DNA of 39,287 nt from Bacteroidota bacterium (GTDB lineage: Bacteria; Bacteroidota; Bacteroidia; Bacteroidales; VadinHA17). The notes below the pieces were generated by a model. The model was given only the letters and a program-made list of their open reading frames with translations, ran no database searches and was not told the DNA's origin. Every line of letters starts with the position of its first letter. Positions within the stretch are counted from its first letter, which is position 1. Location of the stretch: the NCBI GenBank assembly GCA_012729475.1, contig JAAYDB010000029.1, forward strand, positions 1-39,287, in the 5' to 3' direction. Of the stretch, positions 23,707 through 31,487 are shown in pieces. The position numbers were made by a program, and so were the translations under genes.

Positions 23707-24522
23707 TTAGATTACAGTTTCAGTACTTTCAGTGAACGCACCTATGGCTAACTCATTAGGTTTGACAACCTTTGCCCCATAGACATGAAGTCCTTTAAGA
23801 GCATCACCGAAACGCTTTTCAGGTTTATAGGCTTCGGTTTCGATAATCTGTTCGGCATAAGCCACTGCCCCGTAAGAGCCTGCAAGTATAACAGTTGCGG
23901 CGTTCTGACCTGACTCATACAAATCGGGTCCGAGTACATTGGTTACAAATCCGTTGATATTGCCCTTCAAGTCCTGTGCGTGGTAAATACCAGCCAGTAA
24001 GAGCTTAGTTCCCATCCAGTGAGGCATGGTAATCCATCTCTGTTCTTTGGGTACTTCCGCTTCCTTCAATAACAAGTCCATTTCGGCAATGTTTGAGATA
24101 GCTGCTGTTACGTCAAGCGTTCCTTCAGTCGGTCCGCTTAAAGCGGCATTGGCTACCATAGTGTCATAGATGAACTTATCAGCTTCATCCTTCATCTTGT
24201 AAGCGGCTTTTCTGGTTGCCTCTTTCATTAAGGCGGAATTGCTCTGGATAGCATCAACATCATCAACAATAAAGTTGAAGTAATCAGCTTCGGTAATTCT
24301 GAGAGTTACCCCTGCATCAGTTAAGCTCTGCAAGGAAATATCGCCTCCGTCATATCTACCGATATCAATATCCCCTATTCCGCTGATATGAACGGCATCG
24401 CCTTGTCTTTTGATAGGTGCATCAATTTTGCATCGGCAGATTTTCCCGTATACATGGGATTTCTGCATCTCATCCATCATGGCGGCATTCCATAATTCAG
24501 GAATTGCGTTTAAAATAGCCAT
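23707..24522 (-). CDS. Major capsid protein
   Basis: 271 aa from the ATG (MAILNAIPELWNAAMMDE) eight bases after AAAGGAG; the in-frame TTG upstream lies in the ribosome site. The start, with helix PELWNAAMMDEM, then IDAPIKRQGDAVHISGIGDIDIGRY, LQSLTDAGVTLRITEADYFN and FIVDDVDAIQS, is the N-arm, E-loop and spine pattern of HK97-fold coat proteins of P22/podovirus-like phages; the C-terminal YGAVAYAEQI and GLHVYGAKVVKPNELA are typical closing strands. Preceded by scaffold, followed by decoration-like gene. Hairpins on both sides suggest separate mRNA control for high expression. Confidence 0.85.
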   Translation of the reverse strand: MAILNAIPELWNAAMMDEMQKSHVYGKICRCKIDAPIKRQGDAVHISGIGDIDIGRYDGGDISLQSLTDAGVTLRITEADYFNFIVDDVDAIQSNSALMKEATRKAAYKMKDEADKFIYDTMVANAALSGPTEGTLDVTAAISNIAEMDLLLKEAEVPKEQRWITMPHWMGTKLLLAGIYHAQDLKGNINGFVTNVLGPDLYESGQNAATVILAGSYGAVAYAEQIIETEAYKPEKRFGDALKGLHVYGAKVVKPNELAIGAFTESTETVI

Positions 24523-24601
24523 TTGTCTAACTCCTTTCAAAGTTCGTTAAAGTTTATAATTAGTGGTAAGTATCACATGATAGCTATTCCTTCCCTTTAA
24601 G

Positions 24602-24639
24602 CGTCTTGAAGTTAGACGAAAACCCGCTTAACCCAGCGG
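24602..24639 (-). other. Hairpin pair between scaffold and coat genes
   Basis: In the 134-base gap: CGTCT/AGACG (24602-24606/24614-24618) and CCGCT/AGCGG (24624-24628/24635-24639, minus-strand tail GTTTT). The second is a weak terminator-like element. No ORF fits here. Likely attenuator or coat-mRNA 5' stabiliser. Confidence 0.45.
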
Positions 24640-24656
24640 TCGGGTATTAAACAAGC

Positions 24657-25394
24657 CTATTCTTTCGGCTTGTCCCACTGCTTTTGGCTTTCTCTGATTT
24701 TGTCAAGGTTGGCTGTGATCCAGCCCGGAGTCTTACTCATCTTCTTGACATATTCCTGCGAGTAATAGCCACTCTTGGCGGCAGCGCTGCCCTCTAAACC
24801 TTCTTTAGAAGTAACTTTTCCGCTTGGCATATTCTGTTTGTATGCTTCATATCTTTTGGCAATAACAGGGTCTTGCAGTCCTACCTTATACGCCATTTCA
24901 CCAGGGTCGGGGTCGTTAAGGATAAGCTCCCTATACTTGGGGTTACGGGCAATCATTCGTTTAGTTCCCTCATTAACCTCTTCAAAACTTAACCCTTTTC
25001 CTGTCTTATCTTCGGTGTATTTGGCCTGTGCATCGATAAAGCTCTTATTGATACGCTTTTCCATCTGTGCTTTGGTTTCTTCCTGTTTCTCTTTGGTATA
25101 CATATCCATCAGCTTTTTCTCTACTTTTGCTATTTCCTTCTTCAGGGTGGCAACAGTCGCAACATCATCGGGGTCGCCTATGTTAGACTCTTTTTCGGCT
25201 AATTTAGCCTCTAACTGTGCAATCCTGTCCTCATACTGCGTTTCCTTTGCTGCCAGTCTTGCCTGTAATTCCTGTCTTGCCTGTGCTTCTCTCTGCTTGT
25301 CAGATAAAAGCCCCTTCCATTCACGTTCTGAATAATACTTTTCCTTTTGCCCTTCCTGGGTTTCCTCAGTTACTTCTTTAACTTCTTCTGTCAT
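24657..25394 (-). CDS. Scaffolding protein
   Basis: 245 aa, acidic N-terminus (MTEEVKEVTEE), long heptad coiled coil (about 30-130: RQELQARLAAKETQYEDRIA), a more compact segment with PKYRELILNDPDPGEMAYKVG, and a basic helical C-terminus (ANLDKIRESQKQW). Charge and length, and the place between portal and coat, are those of P22-type scaffold proteins that bind coat through the basic C-terminal helix. Confidence 0.8.
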   Translation of the reverse strand: MTEEVKEVTEETQEGQKEKYYSEREWKGLLSDKQREAQARQELQARLAAKETQYEDRIAQLEAKLAEKESNIGDPDDVATVATLKKEIAKVEKKLMDMYTKEKQEETKAQMEKRINKSFIDAQAKYTEDKTGKGLSFEEVNEGTKRMIARNPKYRELILNDPDPGEMAYKVGLQDPVIAKRYEAYKQNMPSGKVTSKEGLEGSAAAKSGYYSQEYVKKMSKTPGWITANLDKIRESQKQWDKPKE

Positions 25395-25425
25395 TTATTA
25401 GCTCCTGTTTTACATCTGGATAGAT

Positions 25426-25461
25426 GAATTTCATGCACTTGCCCCTGCATGAGGGGAATTC
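25426..25461. other. Intercistronic hairpin between portal and scaffold
   Basis: Stem TCATGCA/TGCATGA (25431-25437/25446-25452) extended by GAATT/AATTC (25426-25430/25457-25461), with four unpaired G on one side. No T-run. Possible RNase III site or mRNA stabiliser. Confidence 0.5.
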
Positions 25462-25466
25462 ACCTG

Positions 25467-27317
25467 TTATCGTTTGGCTAATCTTCTCTGTGTCGGTTGA
25501 GGCTGTTGCTGTTGCTGTTGCTGTTGCTGTGCTAACTGTGCCTGCATCTGTGCCTGTTGCTGTGCTAACTGTGCCTGCATCTGTGCCTGTTGCCTTAACC
25601 TTTCCAGTATTTCCTCTTTCTTTGGTAAATCAGAAGATTCAATAACAATATCAGGTGGAATAATTTCACCGTAAATCTTTGCCATATCAAGTAACATTTC
25701 AAAGTTGGCAAAGCGGATAGTCGGATTAGTCGGACTGGCTGATAATTCCACTCCGTATTTTCCTATCTTTCTGCTTCTTATAGCCTCTAATAGCTGGTCT
25801 ACATTCTGTTCTAACTTTGCCTCAGAAGCGATAGCCATCATCTCGGCAGTTGAGAAAGTATTGTTGTATCGGATTAAATCCACGATTGTTTCGGAATATA
25901 TTTTGTGGGAATATCCCACATTATCAAAAATAATTTCACTGCCTATCAATCCCTGATTAATACGCTGTCTGTCCTTAACTCCACTTTCAGAGGTCGGACC
26001 TTGTGCCAGCATATTCTGGTTGACTGAACTTATCTTGGTAGCGTCAAGCTCTGCCATTTCTTCTAATTTGACATGGCCCACTGACAGTTGTGTCGGTTGT
26101 ATCTTGGTTGGCGGTACTGACTTGTAATTGATTACAGGAGCAGGCTCGGTTGCCTGTGCTTCCAGCTCATCTCTGTCAGCCCCTTCTGTTTCGTGATTGA
26201 AGAATCCGCTGTTGACATCAGAATTAAGCAGATTCAAACTTTGTGAACGCCTCTTATTTTTCTCTTTCTGCGGGTCAATTAAGTTGTCTACAACGCCTAA
26301 ACAGTTTCCATTGACATAATATGGTACAAATCTTATTATCGGGAACTTGTTCATTTCCCCGAAAGGTCTTTCGATATGCTCTAATTCAATATCCCCCAGT
26401 GTAGTTGTGCAGTTCATAACTGGGATAATGTTTTCCCTGACTGCAAATATAGGCTGTCTACCTTCTTCCTCTGCCCTTCTGCGGTCTTTTTCAAGTACAA
26501 CCTTTAGCAAATCAAGTTTGCTCTTGTGTACCCTTGTATGGCTCATATTTATAGTGTCAATTAAAAAGGTAGCTTTCTCGTAATGTTTCCACCATGTTTC
26601 CCGGACTCTGCATTTAAACTGGTCTGGTGATACATCACTTCCGGGTATTTTAGTCTTATCCCTGTTATCCAAATCATCATATTTGAGATTGTCAATATCC
26701 TGTTTGCTCTTGGGATAGATGAGCTTAATCTGCTCCTTATCGCCCCAATAGGACTTGATAACATATTTCCCATAGTTCATGTCATATTTCTTGTTCTGCG
26801 GGTCTTCAACAATATCAAAAGGATCTTCCACATCTACTACTATTTCCCCGTTAAAGGGGTCATCATCATATTTAATGTCCAGTGATACAAAGCCTTTAGT
26901 TGAGATAATCCCGTCAAAGAACATGGCACTTCGTAAATACTGGGCATTAGACTGGTCTTCCACATGCTTGCATAGTTCGGTCAGTAATTCTGCAACAGGC
27001 TGTAATCCGCCTTTTTTCGGGAATACCTTAATATCCATGCCGTTTTGCCGTTCATAGCCTGTCAGAAGGTTAATAATCGGGAAGATGATATTCAGGGATA
27101 GGTGCATACGCTTCATTTCATCTAAAATGGCAATATCCCTTGCATCCCATTGTTTATCGCCCCCCATATAAAAGCCATAGTTACGGGTAGCCGCCTGAAC
27201 ATACTCAAACTGCCCTTTATAGCCTTCATCCCAGAAATCCTTAAGTTTAACTATCCTGTTGGTCTGTGTCTTGGGTTTAACGCCTACTGTTACCAATCCT
27301 GAATGTCCTTTTGGCAT
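25467..27317 (-). CDS. Portal protein (P22 gp1 type)
   Basis: 616 aa starting MPKGHSGLVTVG at the ATG eight bases after AAAGAGGT. The N-terminal wing/clip pattern WDARDIAILDEMKRMHLSLN, then IINLLTGYERQNGMDIKVFPK, FFDGIISTKGFVSLDI and DVEDPFDIVEDPQNKKYD are typical of P22-like portals; the C-terminal barrel helix is followed by a Gln/Ala/Met tail (about 585-616). The ring forms the DNA entry port at one capsid vertex and binds the terminase and adaptor. The C-terminus carries tandem repeats and may vary in length between relatives. Confidence 0.8.
   Translation of the reverse strand: MPKGHSGLVTVGVKPKTQTNRIVKLKDFWDEGYKGQFEYVQAATRNYGFYMGGDKQWDARDIAILDEMKRMHLSLNIIFPIINLLTGYERQNGMDIKVFPKKGGLQPVAELLTELCKHVEDQSNAQYLRSAMFFDGIISTKGFVSLDIKYDDDPFNGEIVVDVEDPFDIVEDPQNKKYDMNYGKYVIKSYWGDKEQIKLIYPKSKQDIDNLKYDDLDNRDKTKIPGSDVSPDQFKCRVRETWWKHYEKATFLIDTINMSHTRVHKSKLDLLKVVLEKDRRRAEEEGRQPIFAVRENIIPVMNCTTTLGDIELEHIERPFGEMNKFPIIRFVPYYVNGNCLGVVDNLIDPQKEKNKRRSQSLNLLNSDVNSGFFNHETEGADRDELEAQATEPAPVINYKSVPPTKIQPTQLSVGHVKLEEMAELDATKISSVNQNMLAQGPTSESGVKDRQRINQGLIGSEIIFDNVGYSHKIYSETIVDLIRYNNTFSTAEMMAIASEAKLEQNVDQLLEAIRSRKIGKYGVELSASPTNPTIRFANFEMLLDMAKIYGEIIPPDIVIESSDLPKKEEILERLRQQAQMQAQLAQQQAQMQAQLAQQQQQQQQQPQPTQRRLAKR
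25503..25594 (-). repeat. Gln-rich tandem repeats encoding the portal C-terminus
   Basis: A run of CTG/TTG-type units (25503-25530) encoding poly-Gln, then a 33-base unit twice in tandem (25524-25556 and 25557-25589) encoding AQMQAQLAQQQ. Prone to slippage, so length variants are expected. Confidence 0.85.
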
Positions 27318-27319
27318 GG

Positions 27320-27511
27320 TTATAGACCTCTTTCCTTGATCCACTGCTTATGTCGTAACTTAATATTGCGATAAAACATATTTGCAGTAGTAATCTGTAC
27401 TTTCATGTATTCCCCGCATTTATCGCAAGGCTGGTTATTTCTCTCTGCTACATTACATAGTTTTTCAGTTTCAGCCCCGCATTTGGGGCATTTAAGCTCA
27501 TAGATTGGCAT
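27320..27511 (-). CDS. Zinc-ribbon protein (FmdB type)
   Basis: 63 aa. MPIYELKCPKCGAETEKL and CDKCGEYMKV give two CxxC knuckles (Cys8, 11 and 29, 32) of the FmdB regulatory-ribbon type, followed by a basic tail (IKLRHKQWIKERGL). Its 3' end overlaps the portal ribosome site. Such small ribbons between terminase and portal occur in many phages; role unknown, perhaps in packaging or DNA binding. Confidence 0.8.
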   Translation of the reverse strand: MPIYELKCPKCGAETEKLCNVAERNNQPCDKCGEYMKVQITTANMFYRNIKLRHKQWIKERGL

Positions 27512-27519
27512 ATAAACTC

Positions 27520-28926
27520 CTATACGCTCATGGCTGAGCCATAAGACCTTTTTCTCCTGAATACATTCTTAAAATGCTTTTCCTCTCGTGTTTTTAACAC
27601 ATCAAATCCCTGTGCTTGCCTGATATTAATAGCTGCATATCTTGCAGCTGCCCCTGCGTGGGAATGTTCGTTGTCGTTCTCTGTTTCGGTGTAACGCTGT
27701 TCAAGTTTGTTATATTTCTTGCCCCATTTGCGTAAGTGGTCTAATCCTGCCTTGCATTTTGTCTGGTCAAACCTGCATAAGCCCAACAATCCCCTTAACG
27801 CTTCTACTCCATTTTCAAAGCTGGCAAAAGGTGTCTTGTTAAACAGTATCCCAACATCTTTAGCATGAGCTAATCTGCTTTTGGCTGCGTCTTCTGCTCC
27901 AATCATTTCCCTGTGTTGGATATCATGAGGAGCAAAATGCTTACCATACAGATACGGTTTATCCTGCAATACTTTAGCCCAATAGGTAAATGTCTTGGCT
28001 GTTGCTTCTTCGAAATCTATGAAACGTATTTCCTGCCCTACCTGCTGAACAAACCAGACTGACATGCTATCTTTTCTAATCCCTAAATCCCAATAGGTAT
28101 TGACTAAATAAGTCGGGTCATAAGGCAAATCTTCTATTCTTTCATTATCTTCTAATTCCTGAATTAACTTACCAACATAAGTTCCTTCTATCCCCTGTGA
28201 AAATGAGCAATAATATTCCTGCTGAACAAAATCCTCTGTCTGCCCTGTGGCAAGTTCTTCTTCTATGTCCGCCAAAGAGATTAAACGATAACCCTCGTGG
28301 TCGTAAGTGTCCTTGACAGTGTGCAAACACCGGAACCAGCGATTGTTCTTTGCTGTAATATCCCATAAGTCCTTAAAATGATTATTTCCATTTGGTGTAG
28401 ACTGAAAGATAGCCCAACCGCCATTTTTGAGCAATATCGGTCTAACTACATCCCATGCCCCCGGATGCTGTCTGGAATATTCACTAAAGATAATGCCCCT
28501 TGGGTTAGTTCCTCTCATAGCTTCATAACGATTGTTTTCTGTCCCTACAATCTGGAGCATGGATATATCACCAGTCCTGCTGTAAATACGGAACTTCATA
28601 TCGGTTGAGTTCGGCTTGGAAGCCAGTAATCCTTGTGGCAAATAGGTTTCTAAAAAGGTTTTCCCCTCATCAGTGTAGCCTTCCCAGAGTATCATTCGCC
28701 CCTGTTTTAAGGTCGGATAGACTAAAAAGTATAATCCAGGCTCTTGATACATCTGCTTGATAATCAAATTGATACACCTGATATCTTTCCCGCAACGCCT
28801 GTGGTCTACCCATATTCCACGCTTATAGCCATTTTCAAGCATATTAAAGCTCGGAACTTGCCAGTAATACGGCTGGAAATTATAGGGTATCTGTATTTTA
28901 TTTTTTGTTTGTGTTGCTGTTGTCAA
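27520..28926 (-). CDS. Terminase large subunit
   Basis: 468 aa, TTG start eight bases after AAGGA, overlapping the small subunit by 29 bases. Walker A HRRCGKD (42-48), Walker B GIIFSEY (144-150), coupling motif STPNG (176-180), nuclease acidic residues starting with YWDLG (278-282, Asp280) and the later PHDIQHRE. The ATPase pumps DNA into the prohead and the RNase-H-fold domain cuts concatemers. The Walker B Ser-Glu in place of the commoner Asp-Glu is noted. Length is typical for P22/podovirus-like enzymes. Confidence 0.9.
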   Translation of the reverse strand: MTTATQTKNKIQIPYNFQPYYWQVPSFNMLENGYKRGIWVDHRRCGKDIRCINLIIKQMYQEPGLYFLVYPTLKQGRMILWEGYTDEGKTFLETYLPQGLLASKPNSTDMKFRIYSRTGDISMLQIVGTENNRYEAMRGTNPRGIIFSEYSRQHPGAWDVVRPILLKNGGWAIFQSTPNGNNHFKDLWDITAKNNRWFRCLHTVKDTYDHEGYRLISLADIEEELATGQTEDFVQQEYYCSFSQGIEGTYVGKLIQELEDNERIEDLPYDPTYLVNTYWDLGIRKDSMSVWFVQQVGQEIRFIDFEEATAKTFTYWAKVLQDKPYLYGKHFAPHDIQHREMIGAEDAAKSRLAHAKDVGILFNKTPFASFENGVEALRGLLGLCRFDQTKCKAGLDHLRKWGKKYNKLEQRYTETENDNEHSHAGAAARYAAINIRQAQGFDVLKTREEKHFKNVFRRKRSYGSAMSV

Positions 28927-29299
28927 TAGGCTTTTCCTTTATTTCAGGTGGCGGCCCCTGTTGAATATAATGGACTACTTCAACCACATCTGGAACTTTG
29001 TGTTCTACGGTCTGCGTATTTGAATATTTATCTCTGGCACGATTAGTAAGAGTAAATTCTATTGCTTTTTGTATTCCACGCTTAACATTCTTTTTTAACT
29101 GTCCCTCTGCAAAATCAATAAAACTCTCATCTATCTCATTAATTTTTTCTTTAAATTTTTCATTATTTTGACACCATTCATAAAAGGTTTTTCTGCTTAT
29201 ATTAATAGCCTTGCATGCTTCACTTACATTCCCCATACTGTTATCGTATGCTTTTAAAAAATGTTCTTTTTGTGTTACCTTTGTAACCCTTCTACTCAT
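28898..29299 (-). CDS. Terminase small subunit (HTH type)
   Basis: 133 aa from ATG just inside the preceding gene. N-terminal helix-turn-helix MGNVSEACKAINISRKTFYEWCQ (22-44) followed by a helical oligomerisation segment (FKEKINEIDESFIDFAEGQLKK) and a Pro/Asn-rich tail. The pattern NVSEAC...ISRKTFYEW is standard for phage small terminase subunits that recognise the packaging start. It precedes and overlaps the large subunit. The pac site probably lies in or near this gene, but no specific repeat stands out. Confidence 0.8.
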   Translation of the reverse strand: MSRRVTKVTQKEHFLKAYDNSMGNVSEACKAINISRKTFYEWCQNNEKFKEKINEIDESFIDFAEGQLKKNVKRGIQKAIEFTLTNRARDKYSNTQTVEHKVPDVVEVVHYIQQGPPPEIKEKPIDNSNTNKK

Positions 29300-29474
29300 C
29301 ACTAATCACAACCTTAAAACTTTCTCCGATATATTTCTGCAACGCTATTACATGGACTAATTCACTTGCTGGTATATCTAATTTAATTCTTGCCCCGTTG
29401 CCCTGCCCGTCAATATTGATTGCAGATTGTATAGGTGGTAAACTTGCTATAAACTCAATTTTGTTTTTTGACAT
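29292..29474 (-). CDS. Small conserved phage protein before the terminase
   Basis: 60 aa, GAGGGTAATT before ATG. The pattern NIDGQGNGARIKLDIPASELVHVIALQKYIGESFKVVI is a small alpha/beta protein found near terminase genes in other phages. First gene after the early terminator, so it would head the late transcript. Function unknown. Confidence 0.75.
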   Translation of the reverse strand: MSKNKIEFIASLPPIQSAINIDGQGNGARIKLDIPASELVHVIALQKYIGESFKVVISDE

Positions 29475-29540
29475 AATTACCCTCTACTTATATAAGGTAA
29501 AGTTTTGGTGTGATATGTAGCATTTTGCAGAAAAATATTT

Positions 29541-29575
29541 TAAAAATAAAAAAACGGACTCAAAATAAGCCCGTT
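29541..29575 (-). terminator. Rho-independent terminator at the early/late boundary
   Basis: Minus strand: stem AACGGGCT / AGTCCGTT (8 bp with one G-U) with loop TATTTTG, followed by TTTTTTTATTTTT. It lies after the sigma-like genes and before the first late gene; no sigma70-consensus promoter follows in the 66 bases to the late gene, so late transcription needs read-through or a different promoter class. Confidence 0.9.
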
Positions 29576-29614
29576 ATTGAAATAATTTATACCAACCATA
29601 CATAAATGTATAGC

Positions 29615-29767
29615 CTAATTTTGAAGTATTTCCCTCAATTTTCCCAATGCCCTTTGTTTTATCCTGTTGACTGTTGTCCTGTGTATTCCCAGCATGACCG
29701 CTATTTCCCTTTCCAGATAGCCATAAAAATAATACAGATAGATGATTTCATATTCCCGCTCATTCAA
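29615..29767 (-). CDS. Sigma factor region 4-like protein (second half of a split sigma)
   Basis: About 50 aa from TTG (MNEREYEIIYLYYFYG...). The HTH YLEREIAVMLGIHRTTVNRI followed by KQRALGKLREIL is the region-4 fold that reads -35 boxes; ERE/L..YY at the start matches LPEREREVL..RY. TTG lies within TTTTGAATGA overlapping the stop of the region-2 ORF, behind AAGGTGGTGAT, so either it is a coupled second cistron or the two frames join by +1 shifting. The same frame stays open upstream (ATG at 29809 possible). Late-gene control is inferred from place. Confidence 0.65.
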   Translation of the reverse strand: MNEREYEIIYLYYFYGYLEREIAVMLGIHRTTVNRIKQRALGKLREILQN

Positions 29768-29990
29768 AACTATCACCACCTTTGCAGATGTCCTTGTACT
29801 TTTGTTCATCCCTGCAATATTTCCTGATGCCGTTACATACGCTTGTTTTGACATTCCTGACGCCTTTATTGTGTGCCTCGATAAGTAACATTACGCCCTG
29901 TTGGTAAATGTCATCAAAGCCGTGATGTTTGTATTTATAGCCCAGCCCCTTTAGAAAGTCCTGATACTCGCTTATTAGCTTTTCGTACAA
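29760..29990 (-). CDS. Sigma factor region 2-like protein (first half of a split sigma)
   Basis: 76 aa, TTG start directly after a TAA. FDDIYQQGVMLLIEAHNKG (25-43) matches region 2.1-2.2 (DLxQEGxxGLxxA) and VKTSVCNGIRKYCRDEQ (47-63) matches 2.3-2.4 (FSTYAxxxIRxxxRD), the core-binding and -10-melting part. No region 4 in this frame; it follows in the +1 frame. A strong AGGAGGT lies too far upstream for this TTG but suits a GTG (30003) that opens a 22-codon leader frame overlapping the beginning. Comparable division exists in B. subtilis SigO/RsoA and T4 gp55/gp33. ArpU/RinA-type regulators occupy the same place in other phages. Confidence 0.65.
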   Translation of the reverse strand: MYEKLISEYQDFLKGLGYKYKHHGFDDIYQQGVMLLIEAHNKGVRNVKTSVCNGIRKYCRDEQKYKDICKGGDSFE

Positions 29991-30029
29991 TTAAACTTCT
30001 CACTTTCTACCTCCTATCTCAAATTTATA

Positions 30030-30392
30030 TTACTTTTTGCAAGTCCTTTGTTTTTCTAAACTTCTTATTGCATCTACTACTCTATTTAATCTTGGTATAT
30101 CTTTATCACAATAAAATGATGCTGATAAACTATTACCGTATGATTCATAAATTGACTTTAATTCTACATAATTCCCAAATTTATCCTTTGATTTAGTAAT
30201 AATCAATTTACAGTTATGGGCATTTAAAAATGCCATTATTACCGGAAACTCTTTTTCTATAAGGTCTTTTTCTTTCTTTTCGTCTAATAGCCACTTATAC
30301 TCTTTGTATATTTTTCTGTAATGGAATAAACTATAAACTTCGTTTTTAATACAGTTTTTAATAATCACTTTCAGATATTTAGTATCAATCAT
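30030..30392 (-). CDS. Hypothetical protein, 120 aa
   Basis: Lys- and Tyr-rich helical protein (VYSLFHYRKIYKEYKWLLDEK) with an alpha/beta middle (FLNAHNCKLIITKSKDKFG) and no recognised motif. Ribosome site precedes ATG at the end of the VRR-NUC gene. Tight packing in the early operon supports it as real. Confidence 0.65.
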   Translation of the reverse strand: MIDTKYLKVIIKNCIKNEVYSLFHYRKIYKEYKWLLDEKKEKDLIEKEFPVIMAFLNAHNCKLIITKSKDKFGNYVELKSIYESYGNSLSASFYCDKDIPRLNRVVDAIRSLEKQRTCKK

Positions 30393-30393
30393 T

Positions 30394-30711
30394 TCACACC
30401 CCTTCCTTTATCAAATCTTCAACGTCCCTGACTAATAGATATTCCCCGCCGTGAGCTTCAATATTCTTCTGAAATTCTATTTGGGCGGGTGATTGTTTGC
30501 TTCCTCTGGCTGGTCTCTTACATTCGATAAATAGCACCCTGCCCTGCTTAATTGCAATAATATCGGGTATGCCCTTAAATGCACCCATACCTGCAAGGTT
30601 GTAGAAGTGAAACCAGCCTTTGAGTGATAGGTAGTCTTTAACTTGCCTTTTGACATCATTTTCGGTTATTTTGCGATTTAAAACCTTTGCCTTTACTTTA
30701 GTTTTAGTCAT
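30394..30711 (-). CDS. VRR-NUC domain nuclease
   Basis: 105 aa from the ATG after GAGGTGATA. Standalone VRR-NUC pattern: E18 in the first helix, KGIPDIIAI (46-54, Asp50), VLFIECKRP (59-67, Glu63 and Lys65) and SPAQIEFQKNIEAHGGEYLLV (74-94). This PD-(D/E)XK-type fold cuts branched or flapped DNA; phage versions are thought to resolve replication or packaging intermediates. Length is right for the viral single-domain form. Confidence 0.85.
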   Translation of the reverse strand: MTKTKVKAKVLNRKITENDVKRQVKDYLSLKGWFHFYNLAGMGAFKGIPDIIAIKQGRVLFIECKRPARGSKQSPAQIEFQKNIEAHGGEYLLVRDVEDLIKEGV

Positions 30712-30946
30712 TATCACCTCTTACTTTGCTTATTAATGTGCAAACTCTAATATCCAATTCCCTGACTAAATCCTCTAAATGGTTCATTTTTTTAGCATCG
30801 GTATATGTGCTATTCAGCTTAATCAATTCCTCTGCAATAATCTCAAGTGCTTTGGCTTTGCGAAACTCATAAATTGGTATTAAATCGCTTGGTTTTCTTT
30901 TATCGTCAACCCTTTTAATATTTTCCAGCCATTCTTTATTAGTCAT
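30704..30946 (-). CDS. Hypothetical helical protein, 80 aa
   Basis: Starts at ATG behind AAGGAG (MTNKEWLENIKRVDDKR); longer upstream frame lies inside the ligase-like gene and is rejected. Two long charged helices, no motif. Its stop overlaps the VRR-NUC start region, so it is coupled to it. Confidence 0.65.
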   Translation of the reverse strand: MTNKEWLENIKRVDDKRKPSDLIPIYEFRKAKALEIIAEELIKLNSTYTDAKKMNHLEDLVRELDIRVCTLISKVRGDND

Positions 30947-30959
30947 TGTTGCTCCTTTC

Positions 30960-31487
30960 TTACCAATATTCCGGTGGTGTCCTATATTCAGCATCCCTTG
31001 GCACGGTTTTAATCCCCATCATTTCAGCTATCTCACAAACTTTATCCCATTCCAGCCACCAACCGTCTATCCAAACATCAAATAATCTGAATGAATTTCC
31101 AGGATTGTAATCACCGCCACCTTTTTGGATTTTTGCACCATAGCCTTCACCATATAAACAAATTCCCCTTTCTGGTTCTTGCCCTTCACCGATAACTTTT
31201 TTAAATTTTTCTACTGTAAATATATCTTGTAATTTCTCAAGTAAAAATGTTGGCATCTGGGCATTGTCGGTTCTTCCTTTAAAAATTACCCGTTCTTCTT
31301 TGTACATCTCCAACTTTTTATCATAATCAGATGGGCTATAAATCACCCTTACATTAGTTCCGTCAATCTTTTCAGTAATAAGCCAATTATCAATCATTTC
31401 AAATTCTGGTAATCTTATTTTGTCAGTAACTTTAAAAGTATCTTTATCTCTTTCAAATAATGTTTCTATTTTTGGATACTTAATCAT
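30960..31487 (-). CDS. RNA-ligase-like nucleotidyltransferase, C-terminally short
   Basis: 175 aa. Motif I EKIDGTNVRV (39-48; Lys40 is the expected AMP acceptor), FKGRT (69-73), motif III LYGEGYG (111-117), motif IIIa FRLFDVWI (133-140). The protein stops at 175 shortly after TVPRDAEYRTPPEYW, without motif IV (EGxV) or V (KxK) that Rnl2-type ligases need for full adenylyl transfer. The next frame does not supply them and a clean ribosome site follows the stop, so this looks like a natural short form. It may bind or repair RNA in another way, or be inactive. Confidence 0.75.
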   Translation of the reverse strand: MIKYPKIETLFERDKDTFKVTDKIRLPEFEMIDNWLITEKIDGTNVRVIYSPSDYDKKLEMYKEERVIFKGRTDNAQMPTFLLEKLQDIFTVEKFKKVIGEGQEPERGICLYGEGYGAKIQKGGGDYNPGNSFRLFDVWIDGWWLEWDKVCEIAEMMGIKTVPRDAEYRTPPEYW

